This document shows positions 1 through 5,700 of a DNA stretch of 7,500 nt, piece by piece. Within the stretch, counting starts at the first letter, position 1, and every line of letters begins with the position of its first letter. The stretch is taken from positions 1-7,500 of the forward strand of contig SLDH01000391.1 of assembly GCA_007125415.1 (NCBI GenBank), in the 5' to 3' direction. The DNA is from Roseovarius sp. Lineage in GTDB: Bacteria; Pseudomonadota; Alphaproteobacteria; Rhodobacterales; Rhodobacteraceae. The translations under genes and the position numbers were made by a program. Under the pieces are notes generated by a model. The model was not told where the DNA came from and ran no database searches. It saw only the letters and a program-made list of their open reading frames with translations.

Positions 1-1
1 G

Positions 2-40
2 CAAGGTGTGATCGACGCCAAGGGCTCGGTCCTGGTGTGA
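2..40 (+). CDS. C-terminal end of acetolactate synthase large subunit (partial)
   Basis: Only 12 codons and a TGA stop are in the window; they read QGVIDAKGSVLV. A hydrophobic end of this kind (xxGSVLV or similar) is what I recall for alphaproteobacterial acetolactate synthase large subunits. The next gene on the same strand is the small regulatory subunit ilvN, and ilvI/ilvB directly before ilvN is the standard arrangement. The assignment rests mainly on that neighbour, because 12 residues carry no domain information. A 124-base gap separates this stop from ilvN. The rest of the gene lies left of the window. Confidence 0.55.
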   Translation, partial: QGVIDAKGSVLV

Positions 41-66
41 GGGGACTGCTTCGGATGATCGGCATC

Positions 67-127
67 GGCGGCGGCCTTGGCCGCTGCCTGCAGTCGGCGG
101 ATCTTGAGTATTTTTGGCAAAATGAAG
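67..127 (+). repeat. GC-rich hairpin plus GAGTATTT...ATGAAG intergenic element, copy 1
   Basis: A GC-rich inverted repeat (67-76 with 79-88, one G-T wobble, centre TT) is followed after 17 bases by a 22-base motif at 106-127. The motif starts GAGTATTTTTGG and ends AAAATGAAG. A second copy matching at 19 of 22 positions lies on the - strand at 4815-4836, also preceded by GC-rich palindromes and also just before a coding start. Copy 1 ends 37 bases before the ilvN ATG. There is no run of T directly after the hairpin, so it is not a textbook intrinsic terminator. From memory, similar motifs are frequent between genes in Rhodobacteraceae; their function is unknown to me. Confidence 0.6.
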
Positions 128-164
128 ACAAGGCCCCTGTGGCCAGCGAAAGGATGATAATCCA

Positions 165-722
165 ATGTCTGCCCTGAACATAAAGAAAGGTTCTACCAAG
201 CATAGCGCCTACAACCTGCGTCCGCAGTTTTCGGACGTGATCGAACGGCACACTCTGGCGGTGATCGTGGATAACGAGCCGGGTGTGCTGGCACGGGTGA
301 TCGGACTTTTCTCGGGCCGTGGCTACAATATCGACAGCCTGACGGTAGCGGAGGTGGATCATACCGGACATATGAGCCGGATCACCATCGTGACCACCGG
401 GACACCACAGGTGATCGAACAGATCAAGGCGCAGCTTGGCCGGATCGTTCCGGTGCATGAAGTGCATGACCTGACCGTGGAGGGGCGCAGCGTCGAACGT
501 GAACTTGCTCTTCTAAAGGTTTCTGGTGAAGGGGATAAACGCGTGGAAGCGCTTCGTCTCGCTGATATTTTTCGCGCCAATGTAGTGGACAGCACGCTGG
601 ACAGTTTCGTCTTCGAGATCACCGGCACACCGGAGAAGGTGGACGCCTTCGCGGAATTGATGCGGCCTCTGGGCCTGAGTGACATCGCACGCACCGGTGT
701 GGCTGCCTTGCCGCGCGGCTAG
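165..722 (+). CDS. ilvN: Acetolactate synthase small (regulatory) subunit
   Basis: Regulatory subunit of acetolactate (acetohydroxyacid) synthase, the cytoplasmic enzyme of the first common step of valine, leucine and isoleucine synthesis. In this family it activates the large subunit and carries feedback inhibition by valine. The 185-residue protein has an N-terminal extension (residues 1-27), an ACT domain from about residue 29 (HTLAVIVDNEPGVLARVIG, then SGRGYNIDSL, both family signatures) to about 105, and the C-terminal small-subunit domain with the conserved VERELALLKV and DSTLDSFVFEITG stretches to about 180. Length is as expected for alphaproteobacteria. The ATG has a GAAAGGA ribosome-binding site ending 10 bases upstream. 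It follows the probable large-subunit gene and precedes sufT by 90 bases. I see no leader peptide with branched-chain codons, so no sign of classical attenuation. Confidence 0.96.
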   Translation: MSALNIKKGSTKHSAYNLRPQFSDVIERHTLAVIVDNEPGVLARVIGLFSGRGYNIDSLTVAEVDHTGHMSRITIVTTGTPQVIEQIKAQLGRIVPVHEVHDLTVEGRSVERELALLKVSGEGDKRVEALRLADIFRANVVDSTLDSFVFEITGTPEKVDAFAELMRPLGLSDIARTGVAALPRG

Positions 723-777
723 GGTCTGGCCACAGGGATTGGGTGCGGCCTCTGGACGCTGGCTTCGATAAATCCTA

Positions 778-798
778 TATCTTTGGTTGGAAATGAAG
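778..798 (+). repeat. Degenerate copy of the intergenic element
   Basis: Upstream of the sufT-like gene the sequence reads TATCTTTGG, then TTGG, then AAATGAAG. Copies 1 and 2 have TATTTT(T/C)GG and end in AATGAAG, so this resembles the same motif with a two-base insertion and without the leading GAG. It has no GC-rich palindrome next to it. It ends 14 bases before the ATG at 813. The match could be chance; it is listed because of its similar position ahead of a start codon. Confidence 0.3.
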
Positions 799-812
799 CG
801 CAGGACTGACCC

Positions 813-1175
813 ATGACACAGCACCAGGACCCGATCGAAGGAACGCCGCTCATCGTGCCATCGACCACGGACCACCCGCTCTACGAGGACGTCGTCGGCG
901 CGTGCCGAAGTGTTTTCGATCCGGAGATTCCGGTAAATATCTATGATCTCGGCCTGATTTACACGATCGATATAGATACGGACAATGCCGTAAAGGTTAT
1001 CATGACATTGACCGCACCCGGATGCCCTGTCGCCGGGGAAATGCCCGGTTGGGTGGCGGATGCCATCGAGCCGCTCCCGGGTGTGAAACAGGTGGATGTC
1101 GAGATGACATTCGAGCCGCCCTGGGGAATGGACATGATGAGTGACGAGGCAAGGCTCGAACTGGGTTTCATGTAA
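813..1175 (+). CDS. sufT: SufT-like MIP18/DUF59 Fe-S assembly protein
   Basis: 120-residue cytoplasmic protein of the MIP18 (DUF59, PaaD-like) family, members of which help mature Fe-S proteins and are often encoded with the SUF system. Signatures seen are DPEIPVNIYDLGLIY at residues 37-51 and LTAPGCP at 66-72 with the conserved Cys71, then EPPWGMDMM at 101-109. The first 20 residues are a variable tail. The ATG at 813 has an AGGA site ending 7 bases upstream. A -10-like TATATC at 776-781 suggests a start of transcription between ilvN and this gene, but no good -35 box is visible. It is followed 85 bases later by an A-type Fe-S carrier, so the two probably work together. A plain PaaD role is unlikely without phenylacetate genes nearby. 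The rest of a SUF operon (sufB, C, D, S) is not in the window. Confidence 0.88.
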   Translation: MTQHQDPIEGTPLIVPSTTDHPLYEDVVGACRSVFDPEIPVNIYDLGLIYTIDIDTDNAVKVIMTLTAPGCPVAGEMPGWVADAIEPLPGVKQVDVEMTFEPPWGMDMMSDEARLELGFM

Positions 1176-1260
1176 GCGCGCGCGAGAGCATTTTGGCCGT
1201 CATGCACTTGCGAGCGGTTATCAGACGCCTTAGCTATGAGGAAAGCATGAGGAGCAGAGC

Positions 1261-1611
1261 ATGTTCGCAATCCCTGGCAAGCAGGCCGTGACCATCACCG
1301 ACAAGGCCGCCGCACAGATCGCCCGCCTCATGGAAAGGGGCGGATCAAAGGGCCTGCGCATCGGCGTGAAGAAAGGGGGCTGTGCGGGCATGGAATACAC
1401 CATGGACTATGTATCCGAGATCGACCCCAATGATGAAGTTGTCGAGCAGGGTGGCGCGCGCGTGATGATTGCCCCTATGGCGCAGATGTTTCTGTTCGGA
1501 ACCGAGATCGACTATGAAGTCAGCCTTCTGGAATCGGGCTTTCGCTTTCACAACCCGAACGTGACCGAAGCTTGTGGCTGTGGCGAGAGCATCAAATTCG
1601 CCGATATGTGA
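1261..1611 (+). CDS. sufA: A-type Fe-S cluster carrier (SufA/IscA/HesB family)
   Basis: 116-residue cytoplasmic A-type carrier, which receives nascent Fe-S clusters from the scaffold and passes them to apo-proteins. The three conserved cysteine ligands are present: Cys41 in GVKKGGCAGMEY and Cys105 and Cys107 in the C-terminal ACGCGES. The family body TITDKAA...IARLM, the FLFGTEIDYE strand and GFRFHNPN are also recognisable. Length is typical. The ATG is preceded by AGGAG six bases upstream, a strong site. A weak promoter-like pair, TTGCGA at 1208-1213 and TAGCTA at 1231-1236 with 17 bases between, lies in the gap after sufT. Pairing with the SufT-like gene favours the name sufA over erpA or iscA, but the family members are hard to tell apart from sequence alone. 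The gene converges on the oxygenase gene, 24 bases away. Confidence 0.88.
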   Translation: MFAIPGKQAVTITDKAAAQIARLMERGGSKGLRIGVKKGGCAGMEYTMDYVSEIDPNDEVVEQGGARVMIAPMAQMFLFGTEIDYEVSLLESGFRFHNPNVTEACGCGESIKFADM

Positions 1612-1635
1612 AGAAGATATCGTAAAAATCTAGAG

Positions 1636-2550
1636 TTACGTCTTTTTCTTCAGGTGGACATATGTCTCGTTGAAGCGACGGGCCAGATGATCTCCTGCGA
1701 GGATTACCTCACCCGAACCGGGTGGCGCGACATTCGTGTCATGATTCGGGTTGAAGAACATCGGGATGGATATGCGTTCCTGCGCCGTGCCGCGTACCCG
1801 GTGTTCGGTGGCCACCACCCTGCCTGCCGTCCACATCTGGAGCATTTCGCCGAAATTGATGATGAAACAGCCCGGTTCCGCACTGAGCGGCTGCCACCTC
1901 CCGTCACGACGGCGCAATTCCAGCCCCGGGCTCCCATCGGTTGCCAGCAAGGTCAGGCAGCCATAATCGGTGTGCGCCCCTATTCCGAAATCCCGTGCCC
2001 CGGCCCAGCCGGGGCGTGCGGGATAATGGTTGCCGCGCAGCAGCGCCATCGGCCGGTCGAACTTGTCATCGAAATAGGTCTGATCCCTGCCAATGCTCAC
2101 CGCGATCCCCCGCAGGACTTTCAAGGAGACCCGCGAGGCGCCCGCGTAATAGCGCAGGATCTCGGTCTTGAAGGCGGGATGCCTCGCCGGCCAGAGATTG
2201 GGAGCATAGACGCCAAGCCCCGACTGGCGCAGAGGATCTGTCTCGGGCAATTCATACCCACAATCGAAAACCTGCTTGTAGTCGGGGTTCGCCTTCGGAT
2301 CCACCTGTTCGGAGCGCGGCGCGCCCCAGCCCCGGTTTGCCCCGGTGCGGGTCATGTCGACCTCTGCTTTCTCGGATGCAGGCAGATGAAAGAAATCCCG
2401 GTAGACACCGATCACCCGCCGGACATCCGCTGCGGTGAGTTCGGTATTGACCACCCTGAGAAAGCCGATTTCCTCCGCGCCTGCGCGCAATTGCGCCAAG
2501 GCGGACAGGTCTTGCGCCATCACGGCTTCGAGGTCAACTTCGGGGATCAT
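1636..2550 (-). CDS. 2-oxoglutarate/Fe(II) oxygenase superfamily protein (isopenicillin N synthase-like)
   Basis: 304-residue non-haem iron oxygenase-fold enzyme. The N-terminal DIOX_N-like half starts at VDLEAV and contains EEIGFLRVVN (26-35); the C-terminal catalytic domain spans about 165-280. The metal triad is His193 and Asp195 in GAHTDYG and His250 in ATEHRV. Arg259 and Ser261 (RIS) would bind the 2-oxoglutarate carboxylate, and NHYP (174-177) is the usual family motif. Length is typical of the family. The true substrate is unknown: members hydroxylate, desaturate or cyclise many small molecules, and no biosynthetic genes are adjacent. I chose the ATG at 2550 because homology begins there and GAGAG lies 7 bases upstream; an in-frame TTG at 2604 would add 18 unlikely residues. 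It diverges from tpiA and converges on sufA. Confidence 0.88.
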   Translation of the reverse strand: MIPEVDLEAVMAQDLSALAQLRAGAEEIGFLRVVNTELTAADVRRVIGVYRDFFHLPASEKAEVDMTRTGANRGWGAPRSEQVDPKANPDYKQVFDCGYELPETDPLRQSGLGVYAPNLWPARHPAFKTEILRYYAGASRVSLKVLRGIAVSIGRDQTYFDDKFDRPMALLRGNHYPARPGWAGARDFGIGAHTDYGCLTLLATDGSPGLELRRRDGRWQPLSAEPGCFIINFGEMLQMWTAGRVVATEHRVRGTAQERISIPMFFNPNHDTNVAPPGSGEVILAGDHLARRFNETYVHLKKKT

Positions 2551-2677
2551 CGTGTGTCTCTCAATTCGGTCATGGGGTATGCCCCGACGATCCGGATGAT
2601 GCAACCGCCTCTTGACGGGACGGCAGCTTCGCGTGAGACACGCAGTCAGTGCAGATCAAAAGGGCAGGACGACAAGG
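2551..2677. promoter_or_regulatory. Divergent oxygenase/tpiA intergenic region with small palindromes
   Basis: Both neighbouring genes must be transcribed from this 127-base stretch. For tpiA there is a good -35 box, TTGACG at 2612-2617, but only a poor -10 (GAGACA at 2635-2640) at 17 bases. A short perfect inverted repeat, GCGTG-AGA-CACGC (2631-2643), sits exactly over that -10, and its GAGACAC half recurs inverted as GTGTCTC at 2554-2560. GGGG-TATG-CCCC (2574-2585) is another small hairpin. These could be operator sites, but no regulator is known here and such short palindromes are common by chance in GC-rich DNA. Confidence 0.3.
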
Positions 2678-3430
2678 ATGCAACGCAAGCTGGCCGCCGG
2701 AAACTGGAAGATGAACGGCACCCGGGCGTCGCTCGCCGAGTTGGAAAAGATCGCCGCCAGCCGCAAGGCTCCGGCGATAGATGTGCTCTTGTGCCTGCCG
2801 GCCACGCTTCTGAGTAGCGCCTCGGCCCTCCTCGCCGAGAGCCATTTGATGATCGGTGCGCAGGATTGCCACGCGGAGCCGAGCGGCGCCTTTACCGGCG
2901 ATCTGGGCGCGCCTATGCTGGCAGATGCGGGCGCGACGGCGGTGATCCTTGGCCATTCGGAGCGCCGCGCCGCCTATGGAGAGACAAGCGACGCGGTGCG
3001 TGACAAGGCCCGTGCCGCTCATGCTGCGGGGCTGACCGCGCTGATCTGCCTTGGCGAGACACTGGCTGAGCGCGAGGCGCAAAGAGCGCTCGACATCATC
3101 ACCGAGCAGCTGGAGACATCTCTGCCCGATACCGCAACGCCCGAGACGACCGTGATCGCCTATGAGCCGGTCTGGGCCATCGGCACGGGCCTTACCGCCG
3201 ATCCCGATCAGATCGCTGAGGTGCATGGCCATCTGCGCAGGCTTCTCACCCGCCGTTTCGGCACCGAGCAGGGCCCTGCGTTTCGCCTGCTCTATGGCGG
3301 ATCGGTCAAGCCCGACAATGCGGCAGCGATCTTTGCCGTTCCGGACGTCGATGGTGCGCTCGTGGGCGGGGCCAGCCTGACCGCAGCGGCGTTTCTGCCG
3401 ATCGTGACCGCGCTGGAAGACAGTCGCTGA
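2678..3430 (+). CDS. tpiA: Triose-phosphate isomerase
   Basis: Cytoplasmic glycolytic and gluconeogenic enzyme interconverting dihydroxyacetone phosphate and glyceraldehyde 3-phosphate. The 250-residue TIM barrel has every catalytic element: Asn9 and Lys11 in AGNWKMNG, His93 in ILGHSERR, Glu163 in AYEPVWAIGTG (which opens the mobile loop 6), and the phosphate-binding YGGSVKPDN (206-214) and GALVGGASL (226-234). The AQDCHAE...GAFTGD stretch (61-75) matches alphaproteobacterial forms as I remember them. The ATG at 2678 is chosen because homology begins at MQRKLAAGNWK and an AGGA site ends 8 bases upstream; a longer frame starting at TTG 2612 adds an unrelated tail and would overlap the likely promoter. 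It stands alone, with a strong hairpin 37 bases after the stop. Confidence 0.97.
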   Translation: MQRKLAAGNWKMNGTRASLAELEKIAASRKAPAIDVLLCLPATLLSSASALLAESHLMIGAQDCHAEPSGAFTGDLGAPMLADAGATAVILGHSERRAAYGETSDAVRDKARAAHAAGLTALICLGETLAEREAQRALDIITEQLETSLPDTATPETTVIAYEPVWAIGTGLTADPDQIAEVHGHLRRLLTRRFGTEQGPAFRLLYGGSVKPDNAAAIFAVPDVDGALVGGASLTAAAFLPIVTALEDSR

Positions 3431-3461
3431 GCGCTCGCTCTCGCCGGTATCACCCCAAAGG

Positions 3462-3487
3462 AAAAACGGGGGGCGATTGGCCCCCCG
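3462..3487. terminator. Strong hairpin terminator after tpiA, U-tract on the - strand
   Basis: A perfect 8-bp stem (CGGGGGGC at 3467-3474 pairing with 3480-3487) has a 5-base loop. On the - strand it is followed by TTTTT (3466-3462), the layout of an intrinsic terminator for leftward transcription. On the + strand only a weak AACAAGTTT follows, but its position 37 bases after the tpiA stop suggests it also ends tpiA transcripts. Bidirectional use between convergent units is likely. Confidence 0.72.
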
Positions 3488-3783
3488 AACAAGTTTCGCC
3501 GCTCAGGCTCGATCATTGATTACCGCTCGGTTTTTGCCTGCGGCCTGAGGGTCGTCAGGGGCGAGCGCACCCGCCCCGTGTCAGGATGGACAAGAACCGA
3601 TCGTCCGTCCCCATCCTATCTTCCGCACCGGCTTACCGGCACGGTGCTGCAATCCACAAAAGATCGATCACTTACCCAGCATCTCTACCATATGTCGTAG
3701 CAAAGTCAAAATATAGTTTCGTTGATCCGGATTTACTTGCGGCCAAGCCTTCTTTCGCGGCCGTATGCTGCCACAAGGTGCCG
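3488..3783. other. Gene-free structured gap between tpiA and the patatin gene
   Basis: I find no convincing gene in this stretch. It contains several inverted repeats: 3558-3563 with 3572-3577 (GGGGCG/CGCCCC), 3584-3591 with 3607-3616 (8 bp with a 2-base bulge), and 3625-3630 with 3642-3647 (GCACCG/CGGTGC). An AT-rich patch at 3685-3720 holds a - strand promoter-like pair, TTGACT (3704-3709) and TGG-TAGAGA (3682-3690), spaced 16 bases. Leftward transcription would end at the terminator at 3462-3487, giving an RNA of about 210 nt. It may equally be the 3' untranslated region of the patatin transcript. Confidence 0.35.
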
Positions 3784-4806
3784 TCAGCCGAACATCGCCT
3801 CGATATCCACGCTGCTCTCCCGTCCGATATCGTCGAGATGCGCGTCGAGGAACGCAGCGCAGGCCGCACGTCCGGCCTCTTTGAGAAGACCGAGCGTATA
3901 GGGCGTCGGTATCAGCTTGGTCGCAACGGAAAGGTCACGCATCAGTGCGTCATCCGCGATCATGTGCACCAGCACATGCTTCATCGCTCCCGCTTCAAGC
4001 GCGCCCGAGTTGAGCAGCCGCTGGGCAAAGCGGATCGCGCGCAATTCCCGCAGCAATGAAGAGTTGAAGCTGATCTCGTTGATCCGGTTCTGAATGTCCT
4101 GTGCGCTGCGCGGCACATCGCGCCGTTCCAGCGGATTGATGTTCACGATCACCAGATCATCCGGCAGTTCCGGGTCAAACAGCGGGAAAAGCGCCGGATT
4201 GCCGGTATATCCGCCATCCCAGTAATGCTCACCATCGATCTCGACGGCCTGAAAAAGGGTCGGCAGACAGGCCGAGGCGAGAATCGCTTCGGTGCTGATC
4301 TCCTCGCCCGAAAACACGCGGATCTTGCCGTCATGCACATTGGTCGCACAGACGAAGAAGATCGGCCCGTCCCGCGCGCAGACCTTGTCATATTCAAAAG
4401 CGCTCACGATCGGGTGCAGCGGATTGGCATAAAACGGGCCATAGGCATAGGGAGAGACCATGCGCGAGGCTGCATCTGCCAGCATGTATCCGGGCGACAT
4501 CTCGAGCGCGCCGCTCACCGCGCCTGGCAGTGCCAGCCCGGATGTCATCCAGCCGGGCATCCGCATGTCCTGCACCGCCCCCATGCGCCCCCATAGCCGG
4601 TCAAGCTGCGCCTTCGCTCCCGCTCGGCCTCCGGAGATCCAGCCGGCCTTGAACGCAGCACCGTTCAGCGCGCCCGCCGAGGTGCCGGAAATCGCCGCCA
4701 CCTCCACCCGCTCCTCCTCAAGCAGCCGGTCCAGCACGCCCCAGGTAAAGGCGCCATGCGCGCCACCCCCCTGAAGCGCCAGATTGATCCGCTTCACCCT
4801 GCTCAT
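3784..4806 (-). CDS. Patatin-like phospholipase/hydrolase, probably for PHB mobilisation
   Basis: 340-residue patatin-family serine hydrolase with a Ser-Asp dyad. The oxyanion-hole motif GGGAHG is at 13-18, the nucleophile Ser43 in GTSAG (41-45), and the dyad Asp197 in DGG (197-199). No signal peptide or membrane segment is visible, so it is probably cytoplasmic. The start is the ATG at 4806, where homology begins (MSRVKRINLALQGGG) and AAGGGC sits just upstream; a 25-residue longer frame to 4881 runs through the intergenic palindromes and is rejected. It lies 93 bases after the 3-hydroxybutyrate dehydrogenase gene on the same strand. This order matches Legionella pneumophila bdhA-patD, an operon reported to be needed for PHB mobilisation, so a role in releasing 3-hydroxybutyrate or handling granule lipid is a reasonable inference. 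Substrate specificity cannot be read from the sequence. Confidence 0.9.
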   Translation of the reverse strand: MSRVKRINLALQGGGAHGAFTWGVLDRLLEEERVEVAAISGTSAGALNGAAFKAGWISGGRAGAKAQLDRLWGRMGAVQDMRMPGWMTSGLALPGAVSGALEMSPGYMLADAASRMVSPYAYGPFYANPLHPIVSAFEYDKVCARDGPIFFVCATNVHDGKIRVFSGEEISTEAILASACLPTLFQAVEIDGEHYWDGGYTGNPALFPLFDPELPDDLVIVNINPLERRDVPRSAQDIQNRINEISFNSSLLRELRAIRFAQRLLNSGALEAGAMKHVLVHMIADDALMRDLSVATKLIPTPYTLGLLKEAGRAACAAFLDAHLDDIGRESSVDIEAMFG

Positions 4807-4814
4807 AATTTGCC

Positions 4815-4836
4815 CTTCATTGTTCCGAAAATACTC
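4815..4836 (-). repeat. GAGTATTT...ATGAAG intergenic element, copy 2
   Basis: Read on the - strand, this 22-base motif starts GAGTATTTTCGG and ends ACAATGAAG, matching copy 1 at 19 of 22 positions (differences at motif positions 10, 13 and 15). It ends 8 bases before the patatin ATG, and its last bases plus the next two (GAAGGG) form the ribosome-binding site of that gene. A CCCC run and a 20-base perfect palindrome precede it. Confidence 0.6.
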
Positions 4837-4844
4837 CGGGGAGC

Positions 4845-4891
4845 GCGAGGGGCCGGCCCCTCGCCCGCGTCGGATGGCCACCGGCCATCCG
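4845..4891 (-). repeat. Two tandem perfect palindromes between hbdH and the patatin gene
   Basis: The first in transcript order is a 9-bp perfect stem, CGGATGGCC with its complement, with a 3-base loop (4871-4891), 8 bases after the dehydrogenase stop. The second is a perfect 20-base palindrome of GCGAGGGGCC and its complement (4845-4864). Neither is followed by a U-tract, so they look like intercistronic RNA hairpins, for transcript stability or partial termination, rather than a full intrinsic terminator. Together with the 4815-4836 motif they make the complete repeat unit. Confidence 0.65.
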
Positions 4892-4899
4892 AGAGCTGA

Positions 4900-5673
4900 T
4901 CACTGCGCGGTCCAACCGCCATCTGCGGTCAATGTGGTGCCCGTCACCTGCGCAGCCGCGTCAGAGCACAGAAACAGCACCATGCCCGCAAGCTGCTCGA
5001 CCGTGACGAATTCCTTCGAGGGCTGCTTTAGCAGGATCACCTTTTCAACCGCTTCTTCCTCGCTGATGCCGTATTCCCGCGCCGTGTCGGGGATCTGCTG
5101 TTCCACCATCGGGGTCAGTACATAGCCCGGGCAGATCGCGTTGCAGGTGATGGGCTCCTGTGCCGTTTCCAGCGCCGTCACCTTGGTCAGGCCCATCACC
5201 CCGTGCTTCGCCGTCACATAGGCGGATTTGTAGGGGCTCGCGCGCAAGCCATGGGCCGAGGCGATGTTGATCACCCGCCCCCACCCTGCGGCCCGCATCA
5301 TCGGCAGGGCCACGGCCGTGGTGTGAAAGGCCGAAGACATGTTGATCGCGATGATCGCGTCCCATTTTTCCGCCGGAAACTCGGGGATCGGCGCAACATG
5401 CTGGATGCCGGCATTATTGACCAGAATGTCGCAGACCCCGGCCGCCTCGATCAGCCCGCGGCACTGATCGGGCTTCGACATGTCCGCCGCGATATATCGC
5501 ACCGTTGTCCCATGGGCCTCGGCCAGGGCGCGGGCCTGTGCGTGGTCCTCTTCGTTGTCCGTGTAGGAGTTCAGAACGACATTGGCCCCCTGCCGTGCCA
5601 GTTCCGTTGCGATGCCAAGCCCGATGCCTGATGTGGAGCCTGTCACCACTGCTGTCTTGCCCGTCACGCTCAT
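4900..5673 (-). CDS. hbdH: 3-hydroxybutyrate dehydrogenase
   Basis: NAD-dependent short-chain dehydrogenase (also named bdhA) oxidising (R)-3-hydroxybutyrate to acetoacetate, the step after PHB depolymerisation. In 257 residues the Rossmann motif TGSTSGIG is at 11-18, NNAG at 86-89, and the catalytic Ser139, Tyr152 and Lys156 (YVTAK) are present. Residues that bind the substrate carboxylate in the Pseudomonas fragi enzyme (Gln94, His144, Lys152, Gln196) correspond, at a constant offset of three, to Gln91, His141, Lys149 and Gln193 here. That separates it from a generic SDR reductase. It ends in TADGGWTAQ, the typical C-terminus. The ATG at 5673 has AAGGGGAA ending 7 bases upstream. It is the first gene of a - strand unit with the patatin gene, and two PhaR-like palindromes lie upstream. 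Confidence 0.95.
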   Translation of the reverse strand: MSVTGKTAVVTGSTSGIGLGIATELARQGANVVLNSYTDNEEDHAQARALAEAHGTTVRYIAADMSKPDQCRGLIEAAGVCDILVNNAGIQHVAPIPEFPAEKWDAIIAINMSSAFHTTAVALPMMRAAGWGRVINIASAHGLRASPYKSAYVTAKHGVMGLTKVTALETAQEPITCNAICPGYVLTPMVEQQIPDTAREYGISEEEAVEKVILLKQPSKEFVTVEQLAGMVLFLCSDAAAQVTGTTLTADGGWTAQ

Positions 5674-5700
5674 CCGCGTATTCCCCTTTTTTCAAAGTTT

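Noticed and set aside
1610..1653. TGAAGAA...TTCTTCA inverted repeat between sufA and the oxygenase gene as a shared terminator
   Set aside because: The arms are AT-rich, only 7 bases long and 30 bases apart, so no stable hairpin is expected; both arms overlap coding ends.
1654..2817. A 387-codon open frame on the + strand
   Set aside because: It is antisense to the oxygenase gene and continues in a wrong frame into tpiA. Its translation has no recognisable domain and is rich in Pro, Arg and Gly as expected for a shadow frame in GC-rich DNA.
3292..3516. A 74-codon - strand frame across the tpiA 3' end
   Set aside because: It reads through the hairpin terminator at 3462-3487 and is antisense to tpiA.
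3668..3783. A - strand reading frame after the patatin stop ending in RHMVEMLGK
   Set aside because: The peptide end looks faintly protein-like, but no usable start codon or ribosome-binding site is present after the patatin stop, and I recognise no family. It could be a remnant, but evidence is too thin to list as a pseudogene.
3586..4059. A 157-codon + strand frame starting in the gap after tpiA
   Set aside because: Its second half is antisense to the patatin gene and its first half has no recognisable similarity or good ribosome-binding site.
5041..5673. Open frames on both strands within hbdH
   Set aside because: They are shadows of the dehydrogenase; the real frame carries the complete SDR catalytic set.
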